64,000 nucleotides of DNA. Source: an uncultured Polaribacter sp. Its GTDB lineage: Bacteria > Bacteroidota > Bacteroidia > Flavobacteriales > Flavobacteriaceae. The notes under the pieces were generated by a model, which ran no database searches, was not told the DNA's origin, and was given only the letters and a program-made list of their open reading frames with translations. The translations under genes were made by a program, and so were the position numbers. Positions 27,193 through 36,175 of the stretch are shown in pieces (position 1 is the stretch's first letter; the number at the start of each line of letters is the position of its first letter). Location: contig NZ_CANLXV010000001.1 in NCBI RefSeq assembly GCF_947495205.1, positions 124,001-188,000 of the forward strand, given 5' to 3'.

Positions 27193-27776
27193 TGTTTAAA
27201 AAAATTATTGTTTTCTGTCTGTTTTTAGGCATTACTTCATGTGCAAGTATCCCAAAATCTACACCAACACTTACTAAAGATATTATTAATGAAGGTGATG
27301 CAATGCATCAACTAAATATTGCATTAGTAAATCAATTATTCTCAGAAAGAAGAGTAAGACTTAACAATTTTATTACCAATTCTTATACGCCAACAATTAT
27401 TAAAAAATATCAAGAATTGCTTCCTGCAGATTTAGATTATAAACAAGAGTTACCAAATATAATTAAAGCTATTGTACCTGTTATTAATAGAAAAAGAGAT
27501 TCTTTACAAGACCTGTTACTAAATCAACAACAAAAAATTATTGCTGGTTTAAATAGTAATTTTATTGCTTATGCTAAAGCAACATCATCTTTACAAAACT
27601 TAATAAATGCTAGCACTAAGCTAGAAAGTGCCCAAGAAAATGCACTTTCTAGCATTAAGAAATTAACAGCTAACAAAGTAAATTTTAAAAATATAGAAAG
27701 TAAAATGGATAGTTTACTTCATAAAACAGGCTTGGACATGGGAAAATTATTAAAAGTTGAACAATTAATAAAATAG
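27192..27776 (+). CDS. Helical lipoprotein, second gene of an unknown operon
   Basis: 194 residues. The lipoprotein signal is MFKKIIVFCLFLGITSC (Cys17). The mature protein is almost entirely helix-forming and has heptad-like stretches (NFITNSYTPTIIKKYQELLP, then QDLLLNQQQKIIAGLNSNFI and SLQNLINASTKLESAQENAL), so a coiled-coil or helical bundle is likely. No family recognised. It overlaps the gene before by one base and is 2 bp from the gene after. Confidence 0.75.
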   Translation: MFKKIIVFCLFLGITSCASIPKSTPTLTKDIINEGDAMHQLNIALVNQLFSERRVRLNNFITNSYTPTIIKKYQELLPADLDYKQELPNIIKAIVPVINRKRDSLQDLLLNQQQKIIAGLNSNFIAYAKATSSLQNLINASTKLESAQENALSSIKKLTANKVNFKNIESKMDSLLHKTGLDMGKLLKVEQLIK

Positions 27777-27778
27777 AT

Positions 27779-28048
27779 ATGAGTGCTATAAATTGGAATA
27801 ACCTGGCAGAAAAAGCGGCAAATCAAACGGATGCTGAATTTACAACTCAATTGGCAGCATTAACAAGTTTAAAAACTACAGAAGTTGCTGCTTTTATTAA
27901 AGAAAGTAGTATAACAAATGCTAATGCTTTAACGGTTTTAGGAGCTATTGATAACGCCACCTTATCCAATACTGCAAAAGCGGCGGCAATTGCAAATATT
28001 CAAAATGGTGTTAGCTTTTTAGTACAATTGGTTTCTAAAGTGGTTTAA
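27779..28048 (+). CDS. Small Ala/Thr-rich helical protein, third gene of an unknown operon
   Basis: 89 residues with no signal peptide or lipobox. Composition is rich in Ala, Thr, Asn and Leu. Two to four amphipathic helices can be drawn (WNNLAEKAANQTDAEFTTQL, AKAAAIANIQNGVSFLVQLV), and the C-terminus is hydrophobic (VSFLVQLVSKVV). It starts 2 bp after the lipoprotein stop. Small helical proteins of this kind could be pore-forming, adaptor or packing proteins, but the sequence gives no direct sign of any of these. Confidence 0.7.
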   Translation: MSAINWNNLAEKAANQTDAEFTTQLAALTSLKTTEVAAFIKESSITNANALTVLGAIDNATLSNTAKAAAIANIQNGVSFLVQLVSKVV

Positions 28049-28095
28049 TAACAAAATCTTATACTCTTTTTTATCAGTTTAAAAAAATCAACCTT

Positions 28096-28103
28096 TATCT
28101 TTG
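28096..28103 (+). promoter_or_regulatory. -7 box of sufS
   Basis: TATCTTTG, a perfect -7 match, 19 bases before the ATG at 28122. It shows that sufS has its own promoter here, and that an upstream in-frame TTG at 28101 lies inside the promoter and is not the start. Confidence 0.6.
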
Positions 28104-28121
28104 TTATCTAAATTGATTTTT

Positions 28122-29336
28122 ATGATTAATGTTGATAAAATTAGAGCCGATTTTCCAATCTTAAAAAGAGAAGTTCATGGCAAGCCTTTGGTTTATTTTG
28201 ATAATGCAGCCACCTCACAAACCCCACAAGTTGTTATAGATGCTATTGCAGATTATTATAGCAATTATAATTCGAATATTCATAGAGGCGTACATACGTT
28301 AAGTCAAGAAGCAACGGATAAGTATGAAGAGGCAAGAATAAAAATACAACATCATTTTAATGCAAAAGAAGCCTATGAAATTATTTTAACTTCGGGTACA
28401 ACCCATAGTATTAATATGGTTGCCTCTGGTTTTGCATCACTCATACAAAAAGGAGACGAAATAATTGTTTCTGCCCTAGAACATCATTCTAATATTGTGC
28501 CTTGGCAAATGTTATGCGAAAAAACAGGTGCTATTTTAAAGGTTATACCTATGTTAGAAAATGGTGCTTTAGATATGGAAGTATATCATAATTTAGTGAA
28601 CGAAAAAACAAAATTAGTATTTTGCAACCATGTTTCTAATGCTTTAGGAACCATAAATCCTATTGAAGAAATTATAGAAAAAGCACATACAGTTAATGCT
28701 GCAGTTTTAATTGATGGTGCACAAGCCACACCACACATAAAACCAGATGTACAAGCTTTAAATGTAGATTTTTATGTAGCTTCTGCACATAAATTGTGTG
28801 GACCAACAGGAGTTGGTTTGTTATATGGAAAACAAGAATGGTTAGAAAAATTGCCTCCTTATCAAGGTGGTGGAGAAATGATTGCAACCGTTTCTTTTGA
28901 AAAAACTACCTATGCTGGTTTACCACACAAGTTTGAAGCTGGAACCCCAAATATTTGTGGAGGAATTGCTTTTGGCGCTGCGTTAGATTATATGAATGCT
29001 GTTGGTTTAGATGAAATAGCAGCTTATGAAGCAGAATTATTAGCTTACGGAACAAAAGAGTTGTTAAAAATAGAAGGCTTAAAAATCTTTGGAAATACTT
29101 CTGAGAAAACAGCAGTTATTTCTTTTAATGTTGGCGAAATTCATCCTTATGATATTGGTGCAATTTTAGATAAATTAGGTATTGCTGTTAGAACAGGACA
29201 CCATTGTGCACAACCTATTATGGATTTCTACAAAATACCTGGAACTGTAAGAGCCTCTTTTTCTTTTTACAACACCAAAGAAGAAATAGATGTTTTAGTT
29301 AATGGATTAAAAAGGGCTGTAATGATGCTTTCTTAG
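28122..29336 (+). CDS. sufS: Cysteine desulfurase SufS
   Basis: 404 residues from the ATG at 28122 (MINVDKIRADFPILKREVHG). A TTG 21 bases upstream is in frame but falls within the -7 box. A PLP-dependent class V aminotransferase fold is evident: the PLP lysine is in FYVASAHKLCGPTGVGLLYG, the active-site Cys is in the RTGHHCAQP loop (short, type II or SufS-like), and the DNAATSQTP start is typical. It removes sulfur from cysteine and passes it, usually through SufE, to SufBCD. sufE was not found in the window. The gene is separated from sufABCD by 12.8 kb of unrelated genes. Confidence 0.96.
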   Translation: MINVDKIRADFPILKREVHGKPLVYFDNAATSQTPQVVIDAIADYYSNYNSNIHRGVHTLSQEATDKYEEARIKIQHHFNAKEAYEIILTSGTTHSINMVASGFASLIQKGDEIIVSALEHHSNIVPWQMLCEKTGAILKVIPMLENGALDMEVYHNLVNEKTKLVFCNHVSNALGTINPIEEIIEKAHTVNAAVLIDGAQATPHIKPDVQALNVDFYVASAHKLCGPTGVGLLYGKQEWLEKLPPYQGGGEMIATVSFEKTTYAGLPHKFEAGTPNICGGIAFGAALDYMNAVGLDEIAAYEAELLAYGTKELLKIEGLKIFGNTSEKTAVISFNVGEIHPYDIGAILDKLGIAVRTGHHCAQPIMDFYKIPGTVRASFSFYNTKEEIDVLVNGLKRAVMMLS

Positions 29337-29425
29337 AAAAAAGTTATGTGATAATCGTTTAAACTTCTGATAAAAGCGAATAAAAGACTTTGGGATTCTT
29401 TCAGAATGACAAATTGTACGAAATA

Positions 29426-29460
29426 AAAAAAGGTTGCGAAATAATGCGCAACCTTTTTTT
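29426..29460. terminator. Bidirectional intrinsic terminator
   Basis: AAAAAAGGTTGCG, loop AAATAATG, CGCAACCTTTTTTT. It lies between convergent sufS and the SGNH lipoprotein gene, with T-runs on both strands. The stretch just before it (GATTCTTTCAGAATGAC, about 29394-29410) resembles a dispersed intergenic repeat of Flavobacteria (recalled). Confidence 0.9.
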
Positions 29461-29480
29461 ATTTGTAAAAACCTACTATT

Positions 29481-31007
29481 TTATCTCAATGTTGGAGCAT
29501 AGTTGGTTGGATGATCATCTGCTTTTGCTAAACCATTGGTTGCACTTGTAAAGTTAGACCCAAATTTACCATCCATAGCTTCTAAAATCTTATTTGCCAT
29601 TAGTGCATAACCTCTACCCGTTAAATGAATACCATCTAAACTAACTAAACCACCAGTAACTAAATTAGTTGTTAGTGTGTATTGGTCAAATCTAATTCCT
29701 CCAGCAGCTTCTCTTAAGATAGCGTTTAAATCTACAACAGCTACATTGTTGTTTGTACTTGCAACATCTTCAATTACTGCATTGTAAGATGCAGTTGCTG
29801 CTTGTACACTTGCCAATTCTGTAGCTGTTAAAACCCACTGATCTGCTAAAGCTACACCAACACCATTTACACTTAATGGGTTATTTGGGTCTGCTAAAGT
29901 TCCTATAAAAGAGGCTCCAGGTAATACTAATAAGTCTTCTGCAGTAGTTTGTCTTAATTGTGGTAAAGCTGAAAAAGCAGGATTAATTGCTCCTAAATCT
30001 ATTAAATCTTCATCTACAATTACTACTGCATTTTGTCCTGCAGCAAACGTAATAGTTCTTTTAGCAATTTCTGCGTCTGCTACTGCTTGTGGTATTGCTC
30101 CGCCAGCAACTAACGCTGCAAATGCTTGTTGAATTCCACCATTATATTGAGCATAAGCTCCATTTACAGCAGTTGCAGTTGCTGCATCTAATGGTACAGG
30201 GTTATAAGGCACAGTTGTAAAAAAAGGTAATAAAGTAATATCTGGTACAGTTGCAATTACGCCTTTTGCACCACCAGCAGTCATTGCTGTAACCATACCT
30301 CTAAAAACTTGGTTAAAAACGAATGGACTTGTAATGTCATTAGGACCATAACTTGCTGCGTCTGGATTGTCTTTTTGGTCTACGCCAGAACCACCAGAAG
30401 TTGCAAAACTTAATACATCATTACCACCAACTTCAGATAATGTAAAAAATGTAGGTTGTTGTGCTAATGCATCTCCTACAACTGTTGCTCCAGCACTAGA
30501 AGCCATTCTTCCAAAATAAGGATTTGCTGCTCCATAACCAGGAAAGGTTAAATGAAAACTTTTAGCTCCTGGAATTCCATAATTATTAAAAGAAGCACCA
30601 GAGGCTCTTACACCTATTGCTGTAGTTGGTACAGCATCTAATCTTGTAGGTCCAGAACCGTTAAAAAATAATCTAGGTGGTTGCACTGCATTTCCACCAA
30701 GAACAAAACCACCAATATTATCAGACATTAAAGGTTGATTAAAATCGCCACCATTTGCCATACTAAATTTAGATGCCAATATATTTGGAAAAGAATTTTC
30801 TTGAGCACTAATAAAAAGCGCTCCATCTGTAAAACCTGCTGTAAAAGATGCTCCTACAGAAACAAATTTAGAGAAATCTAAACCATTTACATTTAATTGC
30901 ACTTCTGGCACTATTGCCGCTTCAATTGGGTCTAATTCGTTATTTACATCACAAGAAGCAAAACCAATTGATAAAAGTAGTAAACCTATATATTTATAAT
31001 TTTTCAT
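29481..31007 (-). CDS. SGNH/GDSL-type hydrolase lipoprotein
   Basis: 508 residues. The signal MKNYKYIGLLLLSIGFASC gives a lipidated Cys19. SGNH blocks are visible: VSVGASFTAGFTDG (block I, nucleophile Ser in GASFTAG, about residue 53), SEVGGNDVLSFA (block III, G-x-N-D) and SLDGIHLTGRGYALMANKIL (block V, catalytic D-x-x-H). Such enzymes cleave esters or act on lipids and acylated glycans. It is 15 bp downstream of a TonB-dependent receptor and on the same strand, so the pair probably handles one ester-containing or lipid-like nutrient at the outer membrane. The substrate is unknown. The region is notably rich in Ala and Gly. Confidence 0.88.
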   Translation of the reverse strand: MKNYKYIGLLLLSIGFASCDVNNELDPIEAAIVPEVQLNVNGLDFSKFVSVGASFTAGFTDGALFISAQENSFPNILASKFSMANGGDFNQPLMSDNIGGFVLGGNAVQPPRLFFNGSGPTRLDAVPTTAIGVRASGASFNNYGIPGAKSFHLTFPGYGAANPYFGRMASSAGATVVGDALAQQPTFFTLSEVGGNDVLSFATSGGSGVDQKDNPDAASYGPNDITSPFVFNQVFRGMVTAMTAGGAKGVIATVPDITLLPFFTTVPYNPVPLDAATATAVNGAYAQYNGGIQQAFAALVAGGAIPQAVADAEIAKRTITFAAGQNAVVIVDEDLIDLGAINPAFSALPQLRQTTAEDLLVLPGASFIGTLADPNNPLSVNGVGVALADQWVLTATELASVQAATASYNAVIEDVASTNNNVAVVDLNAILREAAGGIRFDQYTLTTNLVTGGLVSLDGIHLTGRGYALMANKILEAMDGKFGSNFTSATNGLAKADDHPTNYAPTLR

Positions 31008-31022
31008 AAAGTATTCTATTTT

Positions 31023-33743
31023 TTAATTATTAATTGTCCAAGATACATAGTATTGAGAACCTATAGCACCAACACCTGGTGCACTAAAAAATTCTTGACC
31101 AGATAAATTTGCGCCTCCTAATTTAAAAACAGATTTCATAGAAGGTACAGCATAGTTAATTTGTGCATCAAAAACAGCTCTTGCATCTACGGTTGCATCT
31201 AAGAAAGTAGATTCCCATACAAATGCATTTTGCCATCTAGCGTTAAAATTAAATCCGAAGTTTTCAAATAAATTGGTATGTCCAAATTGTAATTTAAATT
31301 TATGTTCTGGGGTATTAAAACCCGCTTCAAAATCTGGGTCAGAGGCTTGGTCAAACTCAAATTTAGCATATGTGTAATTAACACCTAATTCAAAACCATT
31401 AAATATTTTTGTACTTAAACCAACAGAGGCACCATAAGATGTAATATCTGAAGATGTATTTGTATAGGTTTGAAATGCTTTAAAATCTCCATTTGCTAAA
31501 GCTAAAAGAGATAAACTATTGTCTCCTACTTGACCATAAAACGGTACTAATACATTTTTAACCGCAATAAAATTTTCATAAATATTGTAGTATGCACTAA
31601 AATCTACTGTTAGTCTAGACGTTTCTCCTGTATTTACCAAACCTCTATAACCTACTTCAAAGGCTGTTACCTCTTCTGGTTTTACTAAAGGAGAATTAGA
31701 AGCATCAAAACCTCCATTTTGCACAGAACTTGCAGAAAAAGAATTTTCATAAGCCAATCTACCTGACAATTGTGTAGTTGTACTTCCTAAAATTGCTTGT
31801 CCAGCTGTACTTACATTTAAAGGAGAACTTGTAAATCTATCTAAATTATCTGGTGCAGAACCTACTAAAATTGCAGCACCTGCGTCTAAACCAATATACT
31901 GGTCTTGTGTAGTTGGGTTTCTAAATCCTCTTTGAAAAGAAGCTCTAAAGTTATCGTTTTTACCTTCTCCAGCAGCGTAGGCCAAAGAAACTCTTGGTGA
32001 AAAGTTTCCATCAAAATTTTGTGCTTTATCATAACGAATAGAAGCTGTAAACTTTAAACGATCATCTTCTAAAAAATTCTTTTGCATTTGCGTATAAACT
32101 CCATATTCATCATAGTCTATAGGACCATCAAAATCTGTAAAAATACTTCCGTTAGAATTTAAAGAGTATAATCTGTAAGAACCTCCAATTTGGAATTCTG
32201 CCCACTCAATTAAATCTTTAAAATTATAATTTATATCTGAATGATATAGTTTTGTTTGATCTTGAAATCTAGAACCTGTAACTAAACTTGGGTCTGCAGT
32301 AACATCATCAAAAGCAGCTTGAAAACCAGCAGTTCCTGGAATTAAACGACCTGTATCTGCAGCTGCTCTTGCTGCTGCATGAGAACCTGTTACTAAATAA
32401 GTACCTGCATATTGTGTAAACCAATCTTGATCAGATTTCCATCTTCTATTAATATTAATTGCTGTAAATCTAGAATCGTAAGAATTACCAGCGTCTTCTG
32501 TAGTAACATAACCTCTAACAAAGAAATTTTTTCCTTTAAATTCTAATTTTTGTTGTCCTAAAAAGAAGTCTCTAATATTATACCTATTTGCTCCTTGAAA
32601 AATTGTGTTACCAACACCAAATTTAGCATTATAAATAACTTCTAAACGATCATCTCCCCAAGGTCTATAATGCAAGGCTGTATTTAATTTTACACTTTTT
32701 GCTTGGTAATCTTTCATTAAATCTTGTTCTCTATAACCCGTTCTACTTACTCTACCTACAGCGCCACCTAAATCTGTAGCAACTTCATCTCCATAAACAT
32801 TTAAACCATCATAATCATTTAAAGATCTGTCTCCTGGAGCATATTCTCCATTTCTGGTATTTCTTTCATCTGTTGCAAACCATTCTGTACCTTCTAAATA
32901 AGAAAGTGTAGCTTTTCCAGCTAATTTTTCTGAAAATGCATAGGCCATTCTTATATTAAAATCATAATACTCATTTACGCCAGCAGCTTCTTGAGATGTT
33001 ACACCACCTTTAAGAGAAACACTAATGCCTTGGTCGTCAAAAGGGCTTTTACTAGTCATAAACATAATACCATTAAATGCATTTGCACCATATAATGCAG
33101 AGGCTGCACCAGGTAATAATTCTACAGTATTTACGTCTAACTCAGACATACCCAATAAATTTCCAATCGCAAAATTTAAGGCTGGAGATGAATTGTCCAT
33201 ACCATCTACCAATTGCATAAAACGTGTGTTTGCAAATGTTGCAAAACCTCTTGTATTTACAGATTTAAAAGTTAAACTGTTTGTATTAACATCTACACCT
33301 TTTAAATTTTCTAAACCATCATAAAAAGAAGGTGCAGAGGTGTTTTTAATTGCTCTAGAATCCATTCTTTCTATGGTTACTGGAGACTCCATAATACGCT
33401 CTGGTGTTCTAGAAGCAGAAACTACAATTTCATCTAAAGATGTTTCATTTTCTGTAAGTTTTACTGCTATTTTCTGATTATCTTTTGTAATTTCTACTTT
33501 CTCCATTTTATATCCAATTACAGATATTTCTAAAGTAAAAGTTGGTACTTCCGCAGTCTTTAAAACAAAATTTCCATCAAAATCTGTTGTAGTACCAACA
33601 GCCTTATTTGCAATTTTAATGTTTGCTCCAGGTAAGGTTTCTCCGGTTTTAGCATCTGTAACTGTACCTTTAACAGTGGTTTGGGCAACCATTGCAACAC
33701 TGCCAAACAGTACAAGCGCAAGTAGTAAAATCTTTTTTATCAT
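31023..33743 (-). CDS. TonB-dependent outer-membrane receptor
   Basis: 906 residues from the ATG at 33743 (MIKKILLLALVLFGSVAMVA, a good signal peptide). An in-frame ATG at 33773 would add a hydrophilic MHTDNKLIH before the signal and is less likely. A carboxypeptidase-D-like domain (about 22-105) is followed by the TonB-box-like DEIVVSASRTPERIMESPV (about 107-125), a plug with GVDVNTNSLTFKSVNTRGFA and LLPGAASALYGANAFNGIMF, and a barrel ending in TINN. Lack of the SusC signature and of a SusD partner puts it among classic receptors. It pairs with the SGNH lipoprotein gene downstream. Confidence 0.94.
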   Translation of the reverse strand: MIKKILLLALVLFGSVAMVAQTTVKGTVTDAKTGETLPGANIKIANKAVGTTTDFDGNFVLKTAEVPTFTLEISVIGYKMEKVEITKDNQKIAVKLTENETSLDEIVVSASRTPERIMESPVTIERMDSRAIKNTSAPSFYDGLENLKGVDVNTNSLTFKSVNTRGFATFANTRFMQLVDGMDNSSPALNFAIGNLLGMSELDVNTVELLPGAASALYGANAFNGIMFMTSKSPFDDQGISVSLKGGVTSQEAAGVNEYYDFNIRMAYAFSEKLAGKATLSYLEGTEWFATDERNTRNGEYAPGDRSLNDYDGLNVYGDEVATDLGGAVGRVSRTGYREQDLMKDYQAKSVKLNTALHYRPWGDDRLEVIYNAKFGVGNTIFQGANRYNIRDFFLGQQKLEFKGKNFFVRGYVTTEDAGNSYDSRFTAININRRWKSDQDWFTQYAGTYLVTGSHAAARAAADTGRLIPGTAGFQAAFDDVTADPSLVTGSRFQDQTKLYHSDINYNFKDLIEWAEFQIGGSYRLYSLNSNGSIFTDFDGPIDYDEYGVYTQMQKNFLEDDRLKFTASIRYDKAQNFDGNFSPRVSLAYAAGEGKNDNFRASFQRGFRNPTTQDQYIGLDAGAAILVGSAPDNLDRFTSSPLNVSTAGQAILGSTTTQLSGRLAYENSFSASSVQNGGFDASNSPLVKPEEVTAFEVGYRGLVNTGETSRLTVDFSAYYNIYENFIAVKNVLVPFYGQVGDNSLSLLALANGDFKAFQTYTNTSSDITSYGASVGLSTKIFNGFELGVNYTYAKFEFDQASDPDFEAGFNTPEHKFKLQFGHTNLFENFGFNFNARWQNAFVWESTFLDATVDARAVFDAQINYAVPSMKSVFKLGGANLSGQEFFSAPGVGAIGSQYYVSWTINN

Positions 33744-33906
33744 AATGTGAATTAATTTGTTATCTGTATGCAAAGTACAATTTTTTTTGAATAATTTATA
33801 AAAAGACGCTTTATTTTATGATTTTATCAAAAAAAATCAGTAAAAATGACATTAAAACAATAGCAATTACTTTTCTTTTCATTCAAAAAGAACGTATTAC
33901 TTATTG

Positions 33907-33914
33907 TACCTTTG
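33907..33914 (+). promoter_or_regulatory. -7 box of ribF
   Basis: TACCTTTG, a perfect -7 match. Its TTG (33912-33914) is in frame with ribF but is part of the promoter, which argues for translation starting at the TTG at 33933. Confidence 0.55.
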
Positions 33915-33932
33915 TATTTTAAAATTCCCTTT

Positions 33933-34868
33933 TTGAAAACATTCAATTCTATTACAGATTTTTGCACCAAAGATCAAACCTTTGTAACTATTGGTACTTT
34001 TGATGGTGTACATTATGGGCATCAGAAAATATTAGAAAAATTAATCTTTGAAGCTAAAAAAGCAAATAAAAAATCTGTTTTACTTACTTTTTTTCCACAT
34101 CCAAGAATGGTTTTACAAAAAGATGCTAAAATAGAATTAATTAATACCATAAAAGAGCGTGCAAATCTGCTTAAAAAAACGGGTTTAGATTATTTAATTA
34201 TACATCCTTTTAGTGTTGATTTTTCTAGAACTACCGCTTTAGAATTTGTTAGAGACACTTTAGTAAACCAGTTAAATATTTCTAAATTAATTATTGGTTA
34301 CGACCATCATTTTGGTAAAAATAGAGAGGGAAACATAGAGCAATTGACAGAATATAGCCATTTGTACGATTTTACTGTAGAAGAAATTCCAGCACAAGAT
34401 ATAGATGATGTTTCTGTAAGCTCCACAAAAATTAGGCGTGCATTACACAGCGGGAATTTAAAGACTGCAAATAATTATTTAGGGTATTCTTTTACGTTAA
34501 ATGGCACTGTTGTAAACGGCAAAAAATTAGGTGGTAAAATTGGTTTTCCAACGGCAAATATAAATGTTGAAGAAACCTATAAATTAATACCAAAAACAGG
34601 TGTTTACGTTGTTAAATCTACTATTAAAAACAAAATTATTTTTGGGATGATGAATATTGGCAGCAGACCAACTGTAAACGGAAAACACCAAACCATAGAA
34701 GTGCATTTTTTTGATTTTAATGATGATTTATATGGTGAAAATTTAACTATTGAATTATTGTATTTTTTGAGAAATGAGCATAAATATGATTCTATAGACG
34801 CTTTGATTGCTCAATTAAAACAGGATGAAAAAACCGCGCGCGATTTCTTACAAAATGAAGTTTATTAA
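33933..34868 (+). CDS. ribF: Bifunctional riboflavin kinase / FAD synthetase
   Basis: 311 residues from a TTG at 33933 (MKTFNSITDFCTKDQTFV). No ATG is available before the conserved core; the upstream TTG lies inside the -7 box. The N-terminal FMN adenylyltransferase domain has TIGTFDGVHYGHQK and the VSSTKIRRAL motif (about 155). The C-terminal riboflavin kinase domain has NGKKLGGKIGFPTANI, then GVYVV and NIGSRPTV. It makes FMN and then FAD from riboflavin in the cytoplasm. It is a single gene with its own promoter. Confidence 0.95.
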   Translation: MKTFNSITDFCTKDQTFVTIGTFDGVHYGHQKILEKLIFEAKKANKKSVLLTFFPHPRMVLQKDAKIELINTIKERANLLKKTGLDYLIIHPFSVDFSRTTALEFVRDTLVNQLNISKLIIGYDHHFGKNREGNIEQLTEYSHLYDFTVEEIPAQDIDDVSVSSTKIRRALHSGNLKTANNYLGYSFTLNGTVVNGKKLGGKIGFPTANINVEETYKLIPKTGVYVVKSTIKNKIIFGMMNIGSRPTVNGKHQTIEVHFFDFNDDLYGENLTIELLYFLRNEHKYDSIDALIAQLKQDEKTARDFLQNEVY

Positions 34869-34964
34869 ATAGAAATATGTTCTAATAAACTACTTTTATC
34901 AATCACTAAAAGTGAACCACTTTTAAAAAATACTGTTATGCTTAAAGTTTTTAAGCTTAAAAAA

Positions 34965-36155
34965 TTAAATAAAATTCAAGTTAGAAAACTTTTTGTTTAA
35001 TATAGCTTTGTTATCAACTTCCAACCACTTATCTAAAATGGTAGCATAAATTTCTCTAAAATCTATTTCGTGTTTTAAATTGCCATTGGCATCTAAATTA
35101 CATAAATCTGGTAAATTATTATAAAAACCTGGTTGTTTTAAATTTTGTCCCATTATAAATACGTTGTTAGCTGTACCATGGTCTGTACCTCTAGAATCGT
35201 TTTGTTTTACACGTCTACCAAATTCAGAAAATGTAAGTACAAGTACATCTTTAAACGTATTATTTTTTTGTAAATCTTTTATAAAAACAGCCATACTTTC
35301 TGCATAGGTTTTTAATAATCTGGTTTGTGTATTTTGCTGATTTGCATGCGTATCAAAACCTGTTAAGCCCGCATAAAAAATTTGGGTTTCTAAACCTGAA
35401 TTTATAAACTGAGATATGGTTTTTAATTGTTTCCCAAAACTGCTTTTTGGGTAATTGTTAGCAGCTGTTTTTACTTTAGTTTTTTCAAAAATATATTTTG
35501 CAGAAGATTTTGCATCAATCATAGTATTGTATAAATACCCTAAATTATGCTCGCTTAAATGTGCATCTTTATTTGCGTTAATTACCTTTTTATAAAAAGG
35601 TTCTCGTAAAGAATTGTGCAAACTTTTAGCATCTGTTACTGCCAAACCATTTTTAGTTTTGCCTTTTAGCATTAAAGACAAAGCTTCATCTACTTCTATT
35701 GCATTTGTAGACTTTGCTTTTGTGTAATCTAAATAACGACCTACCCAACCATTCTGTAAATATTGGTTACTATCGCTTGCTGTTTGCCATATATCTGTAG
35801 CTCTAAAATGAGATAAATTAGGGTTAGGATAACCAACACTATTTACTATACTTAAAAAACCATTGTCATATAAACTTTGTAAGGGTTGCAAACTTTTATG
35901 CAAACCAATAGCGTCTGTAAGTTGTACGAATTCGTTTTTTTGTAATGCAATATTTTGGCGTTTTTGGTAATAAATATCATTTCTAAAAGGTACAATGGTA
36001 TTTAAACCATCATTCCCACCTTTTAATTGAATAATTACCACTTTTTTATGACCAATTATTTCTTTAGGAATTTGCTCAAAAGTTTTTAAAAACTGCGGTA
36101 CAAAAAACATACCCGAAGCAAAAGTAGTTTGTTTTAGAAAATCTCTACGTTTCAT
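34965..36155 (-). CDS. DUF1501 protein with Tat-type signal
   Basis: 396 residues. The N-terminus KRRDFLKQTTFASGMFFVPQ contains the twin-arginine motif RRDFLK, so export is probably in folded form through Tat. The DUF1501 pattern is clear: KVVIIQLKGGNDGLNTIVPF, ATDIWQTA, GFDTHANQQ, LTFSEFGRRVKQN and GTDHGTANNVFIMG. These residues form an alkaline-phosphatase/sulfatase-like fold. DUF1501 genes almost always follow a DUF1800 gene, as here (20-bp gap), and the pair is often linked to degradation of external polymers, but its reaction is not established. Confidence 0.92.
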   Translation of the reverse strand: MKRRDFLKQTTFASGMFFVPQFLKTFEQIPKEIIGHKKVVIIQLKGGNDGLNTIVPFRNDIYYQKRQNIALQKNEFVQLTDAIGLHKSLQPLQSLYDNGFLSIVNSVGYPNPNLSHFRATDIWQTASDSNQYLQNGWVGRYLDYTKAKSTNAIEVDEALSLMLKGKTKNGLAVTDAKSLHNSLREPFYKKVINANKDAHLSEHNLGYLYNTMIDAKSSAKYIFEKTKVKTAANNYPKSSFGKQLKTISQFINSGLETQIFYAGLTGFDTHANQQNTQTRLLKTYAESMAVFIKDLQKNNTFKDVLVLTFSEFGRRVKQNDSRGTDHGTANNVFIMGQNLKQPGFYNNLPDLCNLDANGNLKHEIDFREIYATILDKWLEVDNKAILNKKFSNLNFI

Positions 36156-36175
36156 ATGGTGCTATATTTTTTGGT

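Noticed and set aside
34907..34956. Two hairpins after ribF (AAAAGTG/CACTTTT and GCTTAAA/TTTAAGC)
   Set aside because: Neither is followed by a T-run on either strand and both are very AT-rich; a terminator call is not supported.
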